This document shows, piece after piece, positions 10,937-22,784 of a stretch of DNA of 64,000 nt. Under the pieces are notes generated by a model that did not search any database, was not told where the DNA came from, and saw nothing but the letters and a program-made list of their open reading frames with translations. Made by a program: the position numbers and the translations under genes. Source of the DNA: Limnanthes douglasii subsp. nivea (lineage: Eukaryota > Streptophyta > Magnoliopsida > Brassicales > Limnanthaceae); the NCBI GenBank assembly GCA_036936605.1, contig JAUPFV010000001.1, positions 119,606,771 to 119,670,770 of the forward strand, read 5' to 3'. Position 1 is the first letter of the stretch; every line of letters starts with the position of its first letter.

Positions 10937-11764
10937 ATTTATATTAAAAACCAATAACTATGATAATTTATATATATATAATTGGAAATTAAGTTTACTA
11001 GGATAATATAACTAGTAAATATATTATTAAAAAAATACATTTAATAAGAAAATTTAATTAATAATTATTGTAAGAATCAAATTTATATATTATTGGAATC
11101 GATATGAAGGATAGTCTTTTAGTAATTAAAAATTTATTTTATATAATATATATATATATATATATCTTTTATATATAGTATTTATTTTCGAGTCGGGTCA
11201 GGTCAGATTAGATAAATTAAAAATCTATACTCGGCCTGACCCGCATGTGAGCCATTATATTCATTTATATCCTCAACCTGTTATATGTTCATGCGAGACA
11301 AAATCCAACCGACTTAGGTCTGATCGGTCCGACTCGAACCAACATTGTCATCTTTAAATGTAAGTTTGTTCCTACTTTTTGAAGGAACTTAATTTTATTT
11401 CATGTTTTAGACTTGTATGAATAATATTATCTTATAGAAAATAATAAATTTACCCTCTCTTTTAATCATATGATTGTTGGTCATATAAGTTTGATAAAGT
11501 AATATAGCTTTTATTTATTAAATAATGTTAATCACAAAATTTTCGCAGATGCACAACTTGTACTAAATAAAATTACTAAATCTAAAAATTTCTCTAAAGT
11601 TTAGCATGAATAGTTAAGTCATATCTAAAGTTAGGATAGAAAATATTATAACTACAGGTTTATTAGTTCCCCTAAATTACTATGATTTTGGTACATGTAT
11701 CCAGTTAATCAAAATGAAACAAATCAAAACCAAAAGGATATGGACATATAGAGCGACTGAAATC
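10937..11764. other. AT-rich intergenic sequence, no gene seen
   Basis: Long A/T runs and a TA microsatellite near 11140-11165. A GC-richer patch at about 11190-11340 has repeated short words (GGGTCAGGTCAG, CCTGACCCGC, CCGACTCGAACC), as seen in plant repeat consensus sequences. No open frame with coding character. Confidence 0.5.
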
Positions 11765-12240
11765 TTAGATATTGATACATATCGATATCTATAGACCGTC
11801 TCCAAATGAATCATGGAATGATGAGTGGTACTTCATATCATTTATGAATGACCTCTCTCATTTTGGACACCTCTACCTTATTCATGAAAATTTCGAGGCC
11901 CTGAAAAGTTTGAATTTGAAAAATAACAAGAGAATTAAGAGCGTTGGATACAACCATAGTGGTGAACATTATGATAGGTATGACACAGTGAGTGAATAAC
12001 GCCAAGGGTCATTTGTATAATACATATAGGAATATGGAATAGTCCCTCAATACACAATTTTAGGTTCGCCCCGCATGAATGGTGTATTTGAGAGATGGAA
12101 CTGTATACTAGAGGCAACCACCAATGAGTTTTGATTTACCTCGCAAACTGCAACGTTCATCTGCAACCATAACAGTTTATTAGCCACGATGAACATAGTC
12201 GGACAATCTTCGATCTGGAATAACATCAAGGCTTAAACCG
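11765..12240 (+). pseudogene. Ty1/copia integrase relic
   Basis: The translation from 11772 contains IHIDIYRPSP, WYFISFMNDLSHFGHLYL and NHSGEHYDRYD, which match the copia integrase core (H-x-D, FIDDxSR-like, SDxGGEY). After a frame break, MNGVFERWN appears at about 12070-12105, like the NGVAERxN motif carrying the catalytic Glu. Stops and shifts make it non-functional. There is no detectable reverse transcriptase downstream. Confidence 0.8.
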
Positions 12241-15200
12241 TCGATGAGTCGTTTTCCTCATATGTTTCAATTAATTTGTTAACTTAGAGATTGGTTGATG
12301 CTAAATTTTGGAGGAAAATTCATCAATCAAACCCTAAATTAATAAAATAAATAAGTTATATCCATACAATCAATTTATTCAAAACAATTGACATCAATTG
12401 ATAAAACTAATTGAATTGTATGAAATTATTCTATCAAACATATATAAAATTATTAAACCTTGTGTATGATTTTCTACTATAGAATAAACTGAAAAGACTT
12501 ACTATTTTGTCTCTTAATACCATATATAATTGTTTTTTAGATTTTACTACTCTTAAAATAATGTTTTAGAGTTTTTTCAAGACTTTGTTCTTACAAAACA
12601 GTTGTAAATATTTCTCTCACTAAAAACGATGACTGATCTTTTATGAATTTAGTTAAAGAAATGTTTGAATCATAACCATTCATTTTATATGCAAATACAA
12701 CTAAAATCATAGTTGTATAAAGCTCATAACTTACATAGTTTTGTGATCGGAGACCATAACCCATTAAATTTATGTTATCACTTTGATCCTTGAGTTATTA
12801 GTTCAAGCTTACGTGCTAGGATTTGGACATTCTCTTTCTGGTTACCACACTTATAAGTCGCATATAAGCCTAATACCTAATTAATTATATATAATATAAT
12901 TAATCCAATTACTTTCATTACCGGTCCATAAATATTTCAACGATGTTATACCTTGTGTTTGGTGTGTGGGTAAAGTGATAGACTTTTTTCTCGAATATTA
13001 CTTCCAAAAACTAAGAGGAATACTTCATATAAAATATAATCTTAACTCTTATAAACTAAAATAAAAGAATTATTTTATTATTTTAAATTATATAATAAGA
13101 TAATAAGATATTATGATTTATTATTTATATATCAATTTTTTTCTTTAATTTTGTATTCAATTCTATTTTTTACTATTATTTATTTTCTTTAACTATTTGA
13201 CATTTATCATTTTTTTCAAATTTAGTTTTTTTTTCTTTTTTCATCTTAATTTGTTAATAAATACAAAAATAATCATATCATAGTACTTTCTTCATTTTAA
13301 AATAAAACTAACAATTAAATTAGTATAAAAGTAATCTAAAATCAAAGATAAGTATCATTTAACCAAATTACCCTATAATTATTTATTTCTTTGTATAACA
13401 AAAAAAACTAAATATCACAATTTTAAAAGTACGATCAATTTATATTATCATATAGTACAAATCAAAACCAAAACCAAATTTTATAATTTCAAAACAAGTT
13501 AATAAAACAAGTGACCAAATTTTATAATTTCAAAACAAGTTAATAAAACAAGTGATAAATTCATAACCACACATTATGGATAAAAGTTTTAAAAAATAAA
13601 AAATAAAATATTTATTTAGGAAAAAAATTAAACTTATGCACTAAACCAAAATAATACCAATTTTTTAATAGTTTTTAATTATGTAATAATTAAACCCTAA
13701 AAACATATAAACTTAGAAAATGAATGGTTTTTTATACATACATAAATGAAACTTAGAAAATGAACGATTTTTTTATACATACATAAATGTGACTTGTGCA
13801 GCTTATTTTTATTAAGATTTTTAACTAATGGATTAATGAGCTTTACATCAATGATATATATCCAAATGTGAAGAAGAACCCTTAAAAATTCGGGGAATTA
13901 GACTACAAAAATAGACAAACCACATATTGAAAATCAGCACAAACCTCATTTGTTATGTGAATTTCCTCTCGCTTAGTGTATCACTTGATTAGTCACTAAA
14001 GATCTATGCAATCTCTTTATTTATTTATTTTCATATTCTTAATATATTATTTATATACACATGATACATACCTTTTAGAAAAATAATTTATTATATAAGT
14101 CTATAAATTTTTATTTAAAAACAATTTATTTAAATTAAATTTGTAATATAATTAATTTCAATAAATTATAGAGAAAAAGAAAAGTAAAAACCTAATAAAA
14201 AATATATACATACAATTATCAATTTTTAAACTCAAAATTCACATATTTAAAGTAAGTAATAATGTGTTAAATATACAATAAATAATATTAAATGATCGTC
14301 GAAAACATTTTTTTATATATTTTCTCAAATATCCACATATTTCATACCCACATTTAAGATATAATGTTGTCCCAAATATTAAAACATAAAAAAAAGACGA
14401 ATAATATCTTATGGATATACTTGAAGTTGAAATTGTAAAGTTAAATTGTAAGAGATTCTAGTTTATCCATAAGATAATTTTAAAGATAAGAAAAATAAAT
14501 ATTAATTGATAGGAAATTAAAGCATCATAAACTTTAGACCGATGGGTAGAAAACAACACCACGATACAAAGTAGAATAAAATATCGCAAAACAACAGAAG
14601 AAGGAAAATATAAATAAAAATAAAACTTACAGTTGGTTGTCTTATAATAAAAGCTTATTTGCAGTCGATAACTCAACTTGTCGGGTTTCTCGTTGTGTAA
14701 CTTGAAGAGGAGTCGACAACCGATCGTCATTATCAATTCGTTGATGATAACATGGATTAAATTGATCTCCATTTTCAAGCGAGACCTCCTTATCTGGAAT
14801 AAGATGTCCGAGCATAATTTTATTTTCTTCCATAAAACGACACCTCTACCATTTTATAACACGATTAAATTCTACAACTTATATTTTTTTCCTAGATGAA
14901 TTCATCTGCCTCTAATAATTAGTTAAAGAATCGTAAACTTTCTCTATTAAAAGCTTACTGTGGTGGTTGAGATGATTGGTCTATCTTATGTTCGTTATCA
15001 TAACTCAAAGATACATTAGTAATAAAATGATAATTGTTAAGTTTCAAATAGACATTCAATGAAAGTAAGGGTGAAGGTTTTGACTCTAAGTTATATTTTT
15101 TCACTTTTTTAATGATTTATCTTTTAACTTTGAAGTTTGAACACCCATAGATTGAGTTGGTAAAAATTTCATATTTTTCAGACAATTTACAACCTTTTTT

Positions 15201-15246
15201 ATTTTTAATCTTATTTTTATATATACATTATACATTAATGATTTTT
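12241..15246. other. AT-rich intergenic sequence with small duplications, no gene recognised
   Basis: Homopolymer and A/T-rich sequence throughout. Two small direct duplications are clear: a 41-bp unit at 13471-13553 (CCAAATTTTATAATTTCAAA) and a roughly 50-bp unit at 13698-13790 (ACTTAGAAAATGAA... CATACATAAATG). A minus-strand open frame at 14833-14642 has mixed, protein-like composition (DKEVSLENGDQF), but I recognise no family and do not call it a gene. Confidence 0.5.
12950..13360. repeat. dispersed AT-rich repeat, copy A
   Basis: Shares words in the same order with 18610-18870: GTGTTTGGTGTG, ACTTTTTT, TACTTCC, TTTATCATTTTTTT, CAAATTTA and AAATAAAACTAACAATTA. Both copies are long A/T-rich stretches. 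No terminal inverted repeats are obvious, so the class is unknown (possibly a MITE or LTR piece). Confidence 0.5.
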
Positions 15247-15249
15247 TTA

Positions 15250-15480
15250 TGAAATATAAAGATGACATATCTTATGTATGTATTTATCAATTGGTTCATC
15301 TACCATATCAATTAGAAAAACATGAATCAATGTATTTTGGAAATACGCTTCGAGTATGTCAAATTCTACATGTTCATCATTTATTCGAACTTTCAGCTTT
15401 CCAACCTCCACGTCTATAATTCTTATAACAGTAGCTAAAAAGGTTTTCATATGATTAAATGTATAATTATATCTTCTCAT
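15250..15480 (-). pseudogene. Ty3/gypsy protease-RT linker relic
   Basis: The minus-strand frame from 15480 contains FLATVIRIIDVEVGKLKVRI, then NDEHVEFDILEA and FLIDMVDEPIDKYI. This is the pattern found between protease and reverse transcriptase of Athila/Tekay-type gypsy elements (family: FLATAxAxIDVxxGxLxLRxxDExVxFNVxxA). Only this short piece is readable. Its place 3' of the gag relic at 16980-17250 on the same strand fits one decayed element. Confidence 0.5.
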
Positions 15481-16979
15481 TGTTTAAAATTATAAAGTCT
15501 ACTCATAAGATAAATTATGGACCTTTATCAAAACATATTTTATTTTCTCTTAAGATATGTATAAGATCTATTAACTAACCATAAAGAAACAATTGTAGCC
15601 TTTATCCCCATCCTTAATTATCTGTAGATATAAAAAGACATTAAATTGAACCTAACACCTAAATCACAAAAATATATTTCAAAAGTTAAATCACCGGTTT
15701 TGTAAGGGATAATATAACTTATTGGATCTTGTAGTTTCAGTAAAAAAATGTTTTGAATTAGAGCATTGGACTATTTTGTAAGAATTAATCTTTCAAAGTT
15801 TTTGAACTTTATTTTATGTGAAATTATATGTTGAGAAACTTTGTATACTTAGGCATTTGTTTTAGCAATTTCACAACCTAAACAAATTTAAAATTTTGAT
15901 TTTTAGAGTTTTCCTTTTTCTTTCAACTTGAGCAGGGAATTTGGTGGTGCATATTTTAACAATTTGAGGGATTTGGGCCATTTATAAGACTTTATTACGA
16001 TCATCGTAGCTATGGTTGCAGTGAAGTAGTTTACTATGAGCTTTTGTCTTGGAAAATTCGTCAAGCTCGCGGTCAACATAATTTTTATCGCGACAAACTT
16101 GATCATGGCCGCGATAGAAGACAGTTTGGTCACGACAAACTTCATCCCTAAGATTTTTATCTCGTCTGTTGTAACTTTACCGCAACCAACAAGGTTCTTG
16201 TTGTAAAACAAATGTCTCGTGGTCGCGAAAAGTTTCAGTATGATCGCAACCATAACATCTTGGTCGCAACAAATTATTCATTTATTCGTTGATGTTACTT
16301 TTTTCATCTACTTTTTCAAGATCATCGTTTTGATGGTCGTAATCATCTTTCTATTATTTTCCATTTACTCAACTTTATGACTAATTTGTCTTCCAGTTTT
16401 CAATATGATTACATTAAATTGCTTCGGGTTATTTTCGATATTCTCGAGTCAAGTTACTTGATTTTTTAGGCCATCGTATAAAGTATATAACGTATTTAAA
16501 TCTCCAAGTTCTTTTAGCATTCTCATTGATTCCGATGTATCACCTTTAGATTGTTCATACTCGATTCATTCCTCTCAAAGCGAGTGTATAAGGTTAAAAA
16601 ACAATAGCTTAGGTTTTCTTCTAAAGTTGATTTATTTTCCAGTTTTTCAAAATCTTCTTACTTTCATATGCTATCATTGTTCTACCATGAAAAACTTAGA
16701 TTTTACATCCAAGCTACTTGATAACCATTGTTGTTATAATAAGGTATTATGCCATCTTTGAAATTTCTCACATACATCACATCATTTTATGATGTGAATT
16801 AATTTGTAATCAATGGATGGTAGACATCAACTTGATGTAATGCATCATAATTCATCTTCAGCTGGTCTATTTGATATTTAAGCGTGAATATCTGTGCTCA
16901 AAGAACAATCCCATTGTTTACTACATACATTTCGGTATTCTTTTCAGACGTATAATTGTTACTTATAGTACTTCAAGTA
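15481..16979 (-). other. decayed interior of minus-strand gypsy relic
   Basis: No full domain can be read. The segment 15900-16260 is less AT-rich and has recurring GCGACAAACTT-like words, giving His/Arg/Asp-rich translations on the plus strand and a hydrophobic open frame on the minus strand (16253-15903). I assign it to the gypsy relic only by position between gag and protease-RT remnants. Confidence 0.3.
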
Positions 16980-17250
16980 ATCAATATGTTTCCTTAAATA
17001 TTTTTCTGTAAATATCTTATGACTTAAGTATCTATCATAATTTTGTTATTCCATATCAAGCCATTATAAAAGGTTTGGAAAATTAGCCATTTTGAAATAC
17101 CATGATGAAGGAATATTTACAATAATTCTTTGTAACGTTCCCATGAGTCACACATACGCTCATCGATTTTTTGTTCGAAGTTTGTGATATAGTTTCAAAA
17201 CTTAGATGACCTCAATGATGGAATTTAGTTTACCAGAAATGACTGAGTTA
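16980..17250 (-). pseudogene. Ty3/gypsy gag relic
   Basis: Minus-strand translation reads NFEQKIDERMCDSWERYKELL, a stop, then LHHGISKWLIFQTFYNGL. This closely follows the gag pattern of Athila-type elements (E-x-WER-x-KELL, CPHHGIPxWxxxQxFYxGL). The frame is broken by stops. Together with 15250-15480 it marks a second gypsy element, opposite in strand to the two Tat elements. Confidence 0.6.
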
Positions 17251-18199
17251 GTTGCTCCCATGTTGTTATGCAGTATGAAGACAATGATTATTGGTGTGGA
17301 TTATTTCTGATCAAAAGGTATTTTTGAGTTAGTTGCTCCCAAAACTAAAAATGTGTAGCACACAGCTGAGTCACAATTCACTTGGGTCTACTTTTCGTCG
17401 AAAGTTTAGTGTAAAAGATGTTTGAATTACCCATTCAGATTTGTTCTAGTGGTCTTCCAATAATATCCGACCCTATCAATTTTAACCACACTTTAGCTTT
17501 TCTTTTGAGCTAATAGGGGGGAAATCTAAGTCTTATCGCATAAGAGGAGACATTATTGTATTGGAAGATGTCACACATCTATAGGAAACCAAGAAGATGG
17601 GTATTTTAACATTGTCATGAATCTCTTGTAAATATGTGGTTGTTCTAGAACACAATGATTAATAACGTATTGATTTCAAGTTTGAGGTGCAATTACCAAT
17701 TACCTCAAGATATTGAGGTTAACTCATGTAGTGAAGGACTTACATATTTTTTTATTCTTCTTGTAACAAGTTTAACATGCATTTTTCTTAGTGGTCATTA
17801 TTACTTTATAAATCTCACAAGAAGAAAAATAATAAAAAATAAACAATTAGCACAAAAATATATCAAAGTACTATATCTAAACAAAAAAAATCCTCTTAAA
17901 TGACGCTAAAACTTGATGGAAGTTGCAAGTGTCAATTTTGTTCTAGCTTTGATGACACTAGACTTCAAAATTATTGAACCCTAAAAAAATCTAAATTTTA
18001 AACCTGCAACTTAATTTAAAAATCTACTAATTAACAAAAACGAAAAATTGATTTGTGATCCAAATATGGACAAATAAAAATTGTAATTAAACGATAAAGA
18101 TAATCAACATTAAAATAACAATTGGGTAATTATGGCATGTATATACAATCTATTAAGGATTTAAAATAATTAATTAAAATAAATCTAAACATATTTTTT
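17251..18199. other. intergenic sequence, no gene recognised
   Basis: Mixed composition to about 17650, with a short direct repeat GAGTTAGTTGCTCCCA at about 17243 and 17326, then AT-rich. The open frame at 17655-17903 is not protein-like in composition. The first part may be upstream gag or leader of the minus-strand gypsy relic. Confidence 0.35.
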
Positions 18200-18480
18200 A
18201 AAGTCATAGTATTGTCTTTATCTCTCAATCAGCGACAACTAACCTTTTTGTATGGCTAGTTCGTAATACATTGGGTTATAGTCATAGTGCATTACTAGTT
18301 TAACCTAATGGTATTAGCATAAATCTAAATCGGCATCACCTCTCGGTCTCAACATAAATCTATTATCAATCAATTGAACCCGTAGGTAATTGAAAATATT
18401 ATGCTCCCTGCTAATACTAAAAATATAAAAATAAAAAGTAAATTAAAATTTAATTCATAATAAAAATATATACATAGGTC
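18200..18480 (-). repeat. inverted copy of the repeat at 24560-24790
   Basis: The reverse complement shares ordered words with 24640-24780: AGTAATGCACTATGACTATAACC versus AGTAGTGCGCTACGGCTATGACC, GCCATACAAAAAGG versus GCCATACGAAAATG, and AGAGATAAAGACAA versus AGAGATGATCACAA. Probably two copies of one LTR-derived family in opposite orientation. Confidence 0.55.
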
Positions 18481-18609
18481 CAAAAATCCTAGAATAAAAA
18501 AGGTTTAGCTCATATTGTAATAATTTTTATAAGAAAGATGAAAAAGAGAAAAAATATCTTCATGTCTTGTGTATTTTTTTCATCTTAATGTCTTGTTTAC
18601 TTTATTCAC

Positions 18610-18870
18610 TCTTAGTGATATATAATGTGTTTGGTGTGCATTTTTTATATATAAAAAGATGATGTACTTTTTTAAACAATACTTCCTAAAATAAAATTTA
18701 TTATTAGGAGACAAAATCTTTTTTTCTTTAATTTAATTTTTTAATTTTTATTTATTTCTTCATGTTTTGGCTTTTATCATTTTTTTTTTCAAATTTAACT
18801 TTTATTCATTTGTAAATAAAACTAACAATTAGATTTATATAAAAACAATATATAAACAAGAATATATATC
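18610..18870. repeat. dispersed AT-rich repeat, copy B
   Basis: Partner of 12950-13360, with the same words in the same order (GTGTTTGGTGTGCA, TATCATTTTTTTTTTCAAAT, AAATAAAACTAACAATTAGA). It is shorter than copy A by internal deletions. Confidence 0.5.
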
Positions 18871-19352
18871 TTTTGATAGTGTCAAAAGATTTTGATTCCA
18901 GTATTATACCCACAACCGAGATATCGATCATAATATATACATCAGCAAATGTGAAAGGGATTCCCCTAAAAACTGAATTGGAATCGTAGAGTCATTGCCT
19001 CGTTCAACTGAGAGGTTGTGTGGAACTTAAATATGTAATAAAACAGAGTCCCGAATAGAGTATCAACCAACAAATTTAACACCCCAACTTGGTTACTCAA
19101 ATCCCAAATTTTAAAACCCCATACAAATCATGAAAACTTAGAGAATTACAAGACTCGAAAAAGATAATACATATCAAATGCATCATTTTAATGTATTAAA
19201 TATAAGATTATATAATATATTAATAATATATATGTACCATTAAACTTACATTGTAGTACGCCTTAGATTCTTTGTAGCAATAAAACGTCAATTAATTTCT
19301 TTTTTCTCTTATGTTCATTTTTGTGTTTTTGTGTTCATTTGTAGGTGATACG
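18871..19352. other. intergenic sequence, no gene seen
   Basis: Low-complexity AT-rich sequence with one moderately complex stretch at 18890-19160. No repeat partner or reading frame recognised. Confidence 0.4.
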
Positions 19353-19557
19353 TGGTTGTATGACTCATAGTCTGAATCCTCTTCAATTCTTTTCACACCT
19401 GAAGTTGATTTGGCGTAATGACCGGTATATATGCTCCTCATCGAGAACAACTGGCTCAATGATAATAATGGTATGTCGAAACCTTTTTTTATGAGTGACT
19501 TTAACTTTCATAAAAGTTCCCCCGTCGAGAACTCTTAGGTGGTGGTGCGTTTGTTTG
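19353..19557 (-). repeat. direct repeat, left copy (coding-like fragment)
   Basis: Matches 25089-25336 almost base for base (TTGTATGACTCATAGTCTGA, CTGAAGTTGATTTGGCGTAA, CCCGTCGAGAACTCT, GGTGGTGGTGCGTTTGTTT). It lacks a 36-bp internal segment present in the right copy. On the minus strand the right copy reads an acidic segment GSDEEDSDYESY preceded by KKRIGVKKVQTRC, so this looks like a piece of a gene or transposase exon. Function unknown. Confidence 0.75.
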
Positions 19558-20229
19558 CTGATTAAAGGATATTTATCCTTAATTTTATATCACTTTTATA
19601 CTAATTTAATTGCTAGTTTTGATTAATTATGAGTAAAAATAGCATCATTTGGTTATTTTTTTTATTTATTAGTGAAATTAGAGCAAAATGAGCAAAAAGG
19701 AGTTGAGATTAGACATATAAGCTATAATAAAAGAAGATTATAAAAGTCAAAGACTTGAAGATAATTAGATAAATAACAGAAGAAATAAAGGGAAAAAAGA
19801 TAAGATATTAATTGAAGATCACCGTCTTAATATTTTAGTTTCTTAAAGAATAAACGATAATTTATTTATTATTTAACTTAAAAGAATAGTATAATTCTTT
19901 TATTTTAGAGAAAAGTACCCATAAATACCTTCTCAACTATCAAATACCAACATGGTACCCGTTTTTGGACTAGTTTCATAAACTACCTAGAGCCAATATA
20001 TGGACAATTATACCCTCTAGGGTATAAAAGGGGATGTTTTTGGTGAAACCCACTTTTTTTCATTTTCTAATCAGACTTTTAGGTTCCAATTCCCCCCACT
20101 TTCACATTTCTAAATTTGAAGAGAGAGAAACACGTTTTACGAGAGCGAACCCAAAAGTCATTTTTCAAAGCAAACATATCAATCGACGCCTCTATTCCGA
20201 CCAGTGCTGACACCCACCGGCTCACCACC

Positions 20230-20445
20230 GGCCCCGTTAACGACTGTCTCTGTCTCTGCTCCGATATTTCGTACATCGACCGGCGATTCACCGGCGACAA
20301 GGAACCACTGTCTCTATCTCTGGTCCGAAATTTCCCACACCAACCGGCGAACCACCGCCGACGACTAGCTTTCGAAGCAACCACTGTCTCTGTCTTTGTT
20401 TCGATATTTGGAACTACACCGGCGAACCACCGCCCATTGTCTCTG
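20230..20445. repeat. GC-rich tandem repeat inside MULE
   Basis: Three degenerate units of about 90 bp, each with CTGTCTCTGTCTCTG, a CCGATATTTC word and CACCGGCGAACCACCG. The open frames here on both strands (20116-20448 plus, 20384-20079 minus) arise from this repeat and are not treated as genes. Confidence 0.7.
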
Positions 20446-21124
20446 TGATACCGATTACGCCTTCGAACAAAACAAGGTATCTACAACTGTCTCTGTTCGA
20501 TTCATATGTGTCGATGTATAGGTTGTTTTACATTGATAGTCCATGCTGTATGACGTCTAATACTCCGGTAGTGAGTAAGGCGATTTGTTACTGTTGCTCG
20601 ATACGGAACGTTCCGGCCACCGTAACTGCATCGACATCACCATCGTCCGCCTCCGTCTCCATCGAACATGTACGTTTTTTGTCGCCGTCTTCCCTATTCT
20701 CTGTGCTTGATATTGGGTATTGTTTCCTTTCTGTAAACCCCAGAAGGGATTTGCAGATCGAATCATGTCTCTGTTCTAGCTTTACTTGAATCCTTAAACC
20801 GCATAAAAGATCTGGTTTTTGTCTGAACCTAGTCTTTTTGTGTAACCTGTAACATACAGTATGGTTTTTGTGTAACCTGTAACACTGTGAAGCTTGCAGG
20901 TTAGGCATACAGGTTTTTTTTTTATTTTTCTCCTTTCTATTAAGTGCAGGTTTTCATAACATATTTAGGTTATAGTTGTGTTGGTTAGAATGGTGTTGTG
21001 TCGATTAGAATGCTGTAACGTCGTGTATCGTAGGTATGTGGCTGCTGTTGTAAGCATTGTGAGTTTACGTAGGGTTGGTCCATATCTAGCAATATTGGTT
21101 GCATTATCTATCAGTGTTTGTGTA

Positions 21125-21237
21125 TAGTTTACAGTCCGACGCCATGGGTTTGAACCTGGTGGAGAAGAGGCGGAGGAAGAGGAAGAAGAAGAAGAGGAAG
21201 AAGAGGCGGAGGAATCTGATGGAGATGATTCTGATTA
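21125..21237 (+). pseudogene. possible captured terminal exon with acidic tail
   Basis: After a splice-acceptor-like TATAGTTTACAG, the frame starting at 21137 reads RRHGFEPGGEEAEE, a run of glutamates, then AEESDGDDSD and TAG at 21235-21237. Acidic Glu/Asp C-termini of this kind occur in nuclear chaperone-like and chromatin proteins, but the piece is too short to name. Its place inside a MULE suggests a captured gene fragment (Pack-MULE). Confidence 0.4.
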
Positions 21238-21399
21238 GGGTTGAACATGTCGGTGTAGTATCATGGAACTGTTGGTTTATATTTTGCTGTGTTTAACGTT
21301 TGTTTATGCTTTTTTTGGACTGTAACGAAACACAAACCCTGTGCAGTTGAAGGAAGCAGTTTTACTTGCAGTTATTTAAAAGAATAGCAATGTTGGAAA

Positions 21400-22375
21400 A
21401 CTAAGATATCAGAGTTATGGTAAATTTAAAAGAACAATGTATGTAGACCTAATGTATAAGATGTAAGCATAGATAGCAAGGTTGAATAAAGTGGATATCA
21501 GAGTATAACAACATAGATAGCAATGTATAAATGAATACATATCAGAGTCTTAACAAATGTAAGTAAAGTATCAGATGGATCCACAACGAAACAGAAAACA
21601 TACTTTAATTTATCTGTTAGATATAAAATACATAATCTATCAAATTTGTATAGCGTGGCTATCAGATTGTAGCAGCATAGATAGCAATGTACACATGAAT
21701 ATATATCAGAGTCTGAAACAAACAGACATGAAACGTGTCAATGTTAAAAGTGTAAGAAGCATAAGTCAAAATACAAGGAGTACTTATCTTTGAGATGAAT
21801 CAGGCATGAAAGATGTGATAAACCTCTTGAACAAATGTAAGCAGAGTATCAGATGGATGAACAACGAAACAGAAAACATACTTTTATTTATCTGTTAGAT
21901 GTAAAATACATAATCTATCAAAATTGAATAAAGGGGCTATCAGATTGTAACAGCATAGATAGCAATGTACACATGAATAGATATCAGAGTCTGAAACAAA
22001 CAGACATGAAACGTGTCAATGTTAAAAGTGTAAGAAACGTAAGTCAAAATACAAGGAGTGCTTATCTTTGAGATGAATCAGGCATGAAAGATTTGAAGTA
22101 CATCTTTAACAAATGTAAGTAAAGTATCAGATGGATGTAAACGAATACAGTAAACATACTTTGATGTATTCGTTAGATGCAAAATCCAGAATCTATCAAT
22201 GTTGAATAGAGTGGCTATCAGAGTATAAAAGCATAGATAGCAATGTATACGTGAATAGATATCATAGTCAGAAAGAAACAGACATGGAACATGTAAATGT
22301 TAAAAGTGTACAAAACATAAGTCGAAAGATAAGGAGTGCTTATCTTTGAGATGTAAAATGTTACAAAAAAGTCGA
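21400..22375. repeat. about 277-bp tandem repeat array inside MULE
   Basis: Full unit starts are near 21553, 21829 and 22108, each opening ACAAATGTAAGTAAAGTATC and containing CATAGATAGCAATGTACACA, GATATCAGAGTC, GACATGAAACGTGTCAATG and AAGGAGTGCTTATCTTTGAG. A partial unit lies before 21553. Short words TAGCAATGT and ATATCAG also recur from 22680 to 23400. Confidence 0.9.
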
Positions 22376-22696
22376 TAAATAATGTTTAGAACGGAGCATC
22401 ACATGACCTCCTATTATGCCCCGATTTGAAACATCGACCACAACGGGACTGGCTATGACATAATCAAAATGTTGAATTGAATCACAACAGCTTAATTGGA
22501 TTGAAACAGTGAGTCAGCTTATATATACAATGCAATAACTTAAAGAAGGTACATGAACTATGGTAACGAAAGGAATGAAAACGGCACTTCTTCAGTTACT
22601 CCCTTTTCCATCTCCATTTTGCACCTCCAATTTTGCAGTACCCAACACAGCTTGAAGCTCCCTCGAAAGAAACTACCCATAAATACCTCGAAAGCT

Positions 22697-22784
22697 CATG
22701 CTGTATCTAGCAATGTCTCATGCTGTATCTAGCAATGTCTCATGTTGTATCTAGCAATGTCTCATGCTGTATCTAGCACTGTAT
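22697..22784. repeat. 22-bp tandem repeat, four copies
   Basis: Four head-to-tail copies of the 22-mer starting CATGCTGTATCTAGCAATGT; the third has T for C at position 5 and the last two differ slightly. It is embedded in the MULE interior, downstream of the 277-bp array, whose AGCAATGT word it shares. Confidence 0.95.

Noticed and set aside
14458..14833. Two minus-strand open frames in AT-rich sequence
   Set aside because: Overlapping frames on the same strand; one is hydrophobic and AT-driven, the other mixed but unlike any family I know. Mentioned only as unassigned.
20116..20448. Plus-strand open frame of 110 codons and overlapping minus-strand frame
   Set aside because: Arises from a GC-rich tandem repeat inside the MULE; both strands are open because of composition, and no domain is recognisable.
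22697..22784. CRISPR-like array
   Set aside because: Direct head-to-tail 22-bp repeats without spacers, in plant DNA; a simple tandem repeat.
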